Source of the DNA: Caulobacter segnis
GTDB taxonomy: Bacteria > Pseudomonadota > Alphaproteobacteria > Caulobacterales > Caulobacteraceae
Direction of reading: 5' to 3'
NCBI RefSeq assembly: GCF_019931575.1
Contig: NZ_CP082923.1
Coordinates: forward strand, 2,914,001-2,978,000
Length of the DNA: 64,000 bases
Shown: one piece after another, positions 61,101-64,000 of the stretch
Numbering within the stretch: the first letter of the stretch is position 1
Layout of the letters: every line of letters begins with the position of its first letter
Notes under the pieces: model-generated
What the model was told of the DNA's origin: nothing
Seen by the model: only the letters and a program-made list of their open reading frames with translations
Database searches by the model: none
Translations under genes and position numbers: made by a program

Positions 61101-61291
61101 CGGTTGATGGCCGACTGCAGGCTGGCGCGCGTGCCGACGACGATCTCTTCGACGGTCGTGGCCTCGTTCGCGCCCTGCCCCGTCGGCGCCTGCTGCGCCC
61201 AGGCTTGATCGGCGATCGCGAGCCCGGCGCTGAGCGCGAGCCAAGAAACCGTAGCGGCGGCCGCGCGGCGGCGAGCCTTCGAAAACTGCAT
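58154..61291 (-). CDS. TonB-dependent outer-membrane receptor for pectin oligosaccharides
   Basis: 1045 residues. Signal peptide (ATVSWLALSAGLAIADQAWA), a TonB-box region TTVEEIVVGTRASLQSAI, and the plug with SISDSIVAEDISQFPDKNVGEALGRITGVQ-like segments (about 60950-61090), VSIRGVEPDLNRVEINGM and TEGGVGGTVSVKTRKP. A 22-strand barrel follows, ending in YFGRRFFVGMGLKF with the C-terminal aromatic typical of BAM substrates. Extracellular loops carry cysteine pairs. The subfamily is the carbohydrate type abundant in Caulobacter. It would import RG-I fragments for the neighbouring lyases; the substrate is inferred. Confidence 0.93.
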   Translation of the reverse strand: MQFSKARRRAAAATVSWLALSAGLAIADQAWAQQAPTGQGANEATTVEEIVVGTRASLQSAINRKKRAGTISDSIVAEDISQFPDKNVGEALGRITGVQLARDFGEGNAVSIRGVEPDLNRVEINGMSTLSTAGNLQVYGGGGRSNDFRELASELVQSIDVFKGFTADMTEGGVGGTVSVKTRKPLDFKKPTLSLTASAQNLDTVNGWKPRGNLFATTKLLDGRLGLMANVTYDNVDTRGDYVRNTSWGRFADFDSSADKTAPYYSTTYNQQINDLARNVTTQAGCASLTTPDAAQISTANLRTACLSQWYDYAPRTARYGVWTRNDERVSAEFTAQFRFTDKLDAWVSYNRNERKQTLNDINYGTDFTSTTRLRNAASATACSSTDTTASSVKVDAGHNVTAYTLGNCLTTSGAGGYSGFGISARDFKYDTTSNYYSFGGNYRGDRLQIEFAGSKADTSVLSQTNNVSVSFDTPGMTVSLDSSGQPSFAFASGYSPSDASAIRQWQIQYRPSNNAQKEDQYKVDFDYDTRLPFITKLEFGGRWSKASTKGYGYGGFVISPGSNPNSTADDTVIYGNSINSTATILAGQTVDQTNPVNGVATTTGYWTTTETWSRAFSNSLFASAMTNLPSDFYFGGGSIPSTWKFPSYEAVAANLDTSHFNTDSLERALGSDGQVHDQYPYYMTERNDAQYLKFNYEFPLGNYDIEGNFGWRRVHTQNFGEGVSSRQTSYAATNGGTATTYVLSNQLVSSKKSYTAWLPSFNANVWLIPNKLTARAGFAQLLARPRMDFLMPTVTCTTDTSPDANGAFDEPSCTAGNPNLKPYRANEYDLSFEYYPNKDTQVSVGLFKKDIKSFYVSSRSLAGRLDVYGDGTFYNYNTYINGDGAKISGAEITAKTAFTFLPGLLSGLGVDVNYTYQKAKNVRLFSQLDGSPLPFPGLSSDSANFTLWYDKGPINARLAYNYRSKYLVSAADTSLQPVYRDATGYLDGKVTWKPKQLFGVENISFFVEGKNLTKEEERSTAGDIRLTELGYFGRRFFVGMGLKF

Positions 61292-61414
61292 TGGGTTGTC
61301 CCTCCCTTACCAGTTGGCCTGACGCTCCTTCCCGGGGGGGCGTCGGACGCCTGACGCGCGCGAAACGACCTGAAAGGCTCGCTCGACGCACACCGGCGCA
61401 TTTTTAATACAAAT

Positions 61415-61443
61415 ACCGTAGTGCCATATGTTGAGATGTCAAC
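61415..61443 (-). promoter_or_regulatory. Candidate promoter/operator of the TonB receptor gene
   Basis: Reading the minus strand, TTGACA lies at 61442-61437 in an AT-rich island about 150 bases before the receptor ATG; the -10 is not clear. It is embedded in the inverted repeat GTTGA-GATG-TCAAC (61430-61443), so a bound regulator would cover the -35. The divergent PL11 operon may share this control. Confidence 0.35.
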
Positions 61444-61582
61444 GCAATTTATGGGAAGACACAACGGAGCTTTCGTGATGTAACCCTCAGCGATCCTGGG
61501 AGCGCCTTACGCGGGCGCATGACAGAAGCCGCGCGACGCGGCCTCCGGGATCGCGCAAGGCTTTCAGGGAGGCGCGGCGCTC

Positions 61583-63562
61583 ATGACACCCCCAGGACTC
61601 AGGCGACTCGAGGCCAGCGTCTGCGCGGCGGCGCTCCTGCTGGCGACCGGCGCGGCCCAGGCCGCTCCGCGCTGGATGGAATCGCTGGATCGCGGCGTGG
61701 TCGCCGTACCGGCCAAGGACGGCGGCGTACTGGTCAGTTGGCGGCTGCTGGGCGACGACCCGGCCGGTACGACCTTCAATCTCTACAAGGACGGCAAGAA
61801 GCTGAACGCCAGGCCGCTGACCGGCGGCACGGACTTCGTCGACAAGACCACGGGCGCCGGCGTCTATGCCGTGAAGCTGGTCGCCAAGGGCAAGGAAGGT
61901 CCGGCCGGCGCAGCGGCCTCGGTCTGGACCGACGGCTACCTCTCGATCCCGATCGAGCCCCCGCCCGGCGGCGTCACCCCGGCGGGCGAGGCCTATTCCT
62001 ATACGGCCAACGACGCCAGCGTCGGCGACCTGGACGGCGACGGCCGCTACGAGATCGTCCTGAAGTGGGACCCGACCAACTCGAAGGACAACGCCTTCGG
62101 CGGCTATACCGGCGACGTCTATCTCGACGCCTACACCCTGGAGGGCAAGCGCCTGTGGCGCATCGACCTGGGCCGCAACATCCGGGCCGGGGCGCACTAC
62201 ACCCAGTTCCAGGTCTTTGACTACGACGGCGACGGCAGGGCCGAGATCGCCGTCCGCACCAGCGATGGAACGGTCGATGGGACCGGCAAGGTGCTGGGCG
62301 ATCCCAACGCCGATTGGCGCGAGACTGGCGGCGAGCGGCCCCAGGCCGACCGCACCGGGGCCTTCGTCCAGCCGGACGGGACCAAGGTCGCCAAGGTCCA
62401 GGGGCGCATCCTCAAGGGTCCGGAGTTCCTGACGGTGTTCGAGGGCGCGACCGGCAAGGCCCTGGCCAGCGCCCCCTACTCGCCCCCGCGCGACCCGCGC
62501 ACCGATGCGCCCAGCGTCGAGCAGATGACGGAGGTCTGGGGCGACGGCTACGGCAACCGCTCCGACCGGTTCCTGGCCGGCACGGCCTATCTGGACGGCC
62601 AACGGCCCAGCATCATCATGGGACGCGGCTACTACGCCCGCAGCACGATCGCCGCCTGGGACTTCCGGGACGGCAAGCTGACCCAGCGCTGGCTGTTCGA
62701 CAGCGCCGCGCCGGGCAACGAGGCGTTCGGGGGCCAGGGCAACCACCAGCTCAGCGTCGCGGACGTCGATGGCGATGGCCGTGACGAGATCCTCTACGGC
62801 TCGATGGCGATCGACGACAACGGCAAGGGCCTGTGGAGCGCCCGCCTGTTCCACGGCGACACGATGCATGTCGGCGACCTCGACCCGACCCATCCGGGCC
62901 TGGAGAAGTTCGGCGTCCACGAGAGCCCAAAGGCCAACGGCGGCATCGGCGCGGCCATGCTGGACGCCAGGACCGGCAAGGTCCTGTGGAGCACGCCGAC
63001 CGATCACGACACCGGCCGGGGCCTGGCCGCCGACATCGACCCCCGCTTCCCCGGCGACGAAGCCTGGGGCACGAACGCGGACGCGCTCTACACCGCCCAG
63101 GGCAAGGCCATCGACGGTGTGAAGCATCCTCGCCAGACCAACTTCGCGATCTGGTGGGATGGCGACGACTTGCGCGAGTTGTTGGACAAGAACCAGATCA
63201 GCAAGTGGGACTGGAAGACCGGCCAGGCCGTCCCGCTGCTGACCGCCGACGGCATGACCTCCAACAACGGCACCAAGGCCACCCCGGCCCTGTCGGCCGA
63301 TATCCTGGGCGACTGGCGCGAGGAGTTGATCCTGCGAGCCGAGGACAACAAGTCCTTGCGAATCTACGCCACGCCCTACCCCACCGACCGACGCCTGGTG
63401 ACGCTGATGCACGACCCGCAGTATCGCGTCTCGATCGCCTGGCAGAACACCGCCTACAACCAACCGCCGCACACCAGCTTCCATCTCGGCGAAGGCATGA
63501 AACAGCCCAAGCCGGCGGCCATCGTCACTCGGCCCAATACTAAGGGGAAGGCGTCCCAATGA
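61583..63562 (+). CDS. Rhamnogalacturonan endolyase (PL11, YesW-like)
   Basis: 659 residues. Signal peptide (ASVCAAALLLATGAAQAA), then a fibronectin-like start (RWMESLDRGVVAVP, VLVSWRLLGDD, FNLYKDGKKLN) and an eight-bladed propeller with calcium loops DLDGDGRYEIVLKWDP, DYDGDGRAEIAVRTSDGT and DVDGDGRDEILYGSM. The PL11 hallmarks GRGYYARSTIAAWDFRDG and NFAIWWDGDDLRELLD are present, as is RIYATPYPTDRRLVTLMHDPQYR (about 63350-63425). It cuts the RG-I backbone at Rha-GalA bonds by elimination. GGGAGG precedes the ATG; the stop overlaps the PL22 gene (ATGA). Confidence 0.93.
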   Translation: MTPPGLRRLEASVCAAALLLATGAAQAAPRWMESLDRGVVAVPAKDGGVLVSWRLLGDDPAGTTFNLYKDGKKLNARPLTGGTDFVDKTTGAGVYAVKLVAKGKEGPAGAAASVWTDGYLSIPIEPPPGGVTPAGEAYSYTANDASVGDLDGDGRYEIVLKWDPTNSKDNAFGGYTGDVYLDAYTLEGKRLWRIDLGRNIRAGAHYTQFQVFDYDGDGRAEIAVRTSDGTVDGTGKVLGDPNADWRETGGERPQADRTGAFVQPDGTKVAKVQGRILKGPEFLTVFEGATGKALASAPYSPPRDPRTDAPSVEQMTEVWGDGYGNRSDRFLAGTAYLDGQRPSIIMGRGYYARSTIAAWDFRDGKLTQRWLFDSAAPGNEAFGGQGNHQLSVADVDGDGRDEILYGSMAIDDNGKGLWSARLFHGDTMHVGDLDPTHPGLEKFGVHESPKANGGIGAAMLDARTGKVLWSTPTDHDTGRGLAADIDPRFPGDEAWGTNADALYTAQGKAIDGVKHPRQTNFAIWWDGDDLRELLDKNQISKWDWKTGQAVPLLTADGMTSNNGTKATPALSADILGDWREELILRAEDNKSLRIYATPYPTDRRLVTLMHDPQYRVSIAWQNTAYNQPPHTSFHLGEGMKQPKPAAIVTRPNTKGKASQ

Positions 63563-64000
63563 AGTCGTTCGTTCTAGGCGGCCTGGCCGCCCTGCTCCTG
63601 ATCGCCCCCGCCTCGGCGCAGGACATGCAGACCCTGGCCAAGCCCGGCGCGCCCGAAGCCCCGCTGGAATGGGTCGACAAGACCACCGGCCACCGCATCG
63701 TACGCCTGTCGCGTGAGCCCGGCAGCTCCAGCCTCTATTTCAACTACAACGGCTACACGCCCAAGGGCGACCGGCTGGTCTTCGCCTCGCCCACCGGCAT
63801 CACGGCCATGGACCTGAAGACCCGGGCCCTGACCAAGATCGTCGAAGGCAAGGTCCGGCTGCTGTTCGTCGGCCGCAAGACCGGCGCGGTCTATTACGAG
63901 AAGGCCCTGACCGCCGATCCGATGGGCCCCAAGGCCGTGATGGCCACCGATCCCTACACGAAAGCCACGCGCGAAGTGGCCAAGATGGATCGCGGGTCCT
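63559..64000 (+). CDS. Oligogalacturonate lyase-like protein (PL22), N-terminal part
   Basis: About 147 codons before the right edge. A signal peptide (FVLGGLAALLLIAPASAQ) is followed by the start of a seven-bladed propeller typical of oligogalacturonate lyase: EWVDKTTGHRIVRLSREPGSSSLYFNYNGYTPKGDRLVF (about 63665-63785), then TGITAMDLKTRALTKIVEGK and GAVYYEKALTADPMG. It would split short unsaturated galacturonides produced by the upstream lyases. Coupled to the PL11 gene; the rest is beyond the window. Identification from the N-terminal third only. Confidence 0.82.
   Translation, partial: MKSFVLGGLAALLLIAPASAQDMQTLAKPGAPEAPLEWVDKTTGHRIVRLSREPGSSSLYFNYNGYTPKGDRLVFASPTGITAMDLKTRALTKIVEGKVRLLFVGRKTGAVYYEKALTADPMGPKAVMATDPYTKATREVAKMDRGS

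Noticed and set aside
59144..61354. A 736-codon plus-strand frame opposite the TonB receptor
   Set aside because: Val/Arg/Gly-rich shadow of a clear receptor with signal peptide, plug and barrel end.
1..64000. tRNA, rRNA, tmRNA, CRISPR arrays, transposases or prophage genes
   Set aside because: Looked for by cloverleaf-like ends, repeated spacers and recombinase motifs; none found. smpB is present but its tmRNA partner is not in the window.

Overview
The window reads as a stretch of chromosome from a high-GC alphaproteobacterium, most likely a Caulobacter close to C. crescentus/C. segnis. The reasons are the very high GC content, the dense arrays of genes overlapping by 1-4 bases (ATGA, GTGA, TGATG), the frequent GTG/TTG starts and, above all, a ceramide/ceramide-phosphoglycerate gene set (spt, acpR, cerR, aasR, bcerS, cpgB) in an order I recognise from Caulobacter. 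No tRNA, rRNA, CRISPR array, insertion sequence or phage gene was seen. The species assignment is an inference.

Layout. 1-2 kb: start of an RND efflux pump and its membrane-fusion partner (minus). 2-3.5 kb: an exported beta-rich protein and a class II aldolase-like protein. 3.7-6.5 kb: DUF969-DUF979-DUF2891, a probable 5-oxoproline/organic-acid transport operon, plus a tiny membrane protein. 6.5-10.2 kb: smpB-dapA and, divergently, a soluble lytic transglycosylase. 10.2-13.4 kb: a TetR regulator and a BtuFCD/FecBDE-type ABC importer (minus). 13.6-16.7 kb: a GT2 glycosyltransferase and two RNA methyltransferase-type enzymes. 16.8-19.8 kb: an exported hypothetical and the helicase HrpB. 20-22.3 kb: an APC-family amino-acid transporter with a strong terminator, and an MBL-fold hydrolase. 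22.5-26.3 kb: a response regulator/histidine kinase pair, an EF-hand lipoprotein and a DUF1345 membrane protein. 26.4-31.1 kb: two small proteins, a single-chain EgtB-EgtD ergothioneine enzyme, and a RutB/RutA-like pair.

31.2-47.8 kb is the most interesting part: a sphingolipid locus. One plus-strand operon carries an LptC-like protein, a CDP-glycerol-glycerophosphotransferase-like enzyme, a Wzx-like flippase, an acyl-ACP synthetase, the ceramide reductase CerR, a dedicated acyl carrier protein and serine palmitoyltransferase, and ends at a terminator. Facing it on the minus strand are a nucleotidyltransferase, the ceramide kinase CpgB and a CDP-alcohol phosphotransferase, which fit building a phosphoglycerate head group. 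A metallophosphoesterase, a DUF2141 protein, a HIT protein, LptF- and LptG-family permeases, the ceramide synthase bCerS and two more nucleotidyltransferases follow. LptC, LptF and LptG homologues embedded in a ceramide locus, away from the usual LPS-transport genes, suggest a private Lpt-like route carrying anionic sphingolipid to the outer membrane.

48.9-51.1 kb holds a GT4 glycosyltransferase with an HpnL-like membrane protein. From 51.2 kb to the right edge is a rhamnogalacturonan-I (pectin) utilisation locus: a CE12 acetylesterase, an alpha/beta-hydrolase, a GH28 enzyme, a DUF6250 protein, a PL26 exo-rhamnogalacturonan lyase, a large TonB-dependent receptor, a PL11 rhamnogalacturonan lyase and the start of a PL22 oligogalacturonate lyase. 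Together these would import pectin fragments, remove acetyl groups, and cut backbone and oligomers. This block looks accessory compared with the housekeeping and envelope genes to its left.
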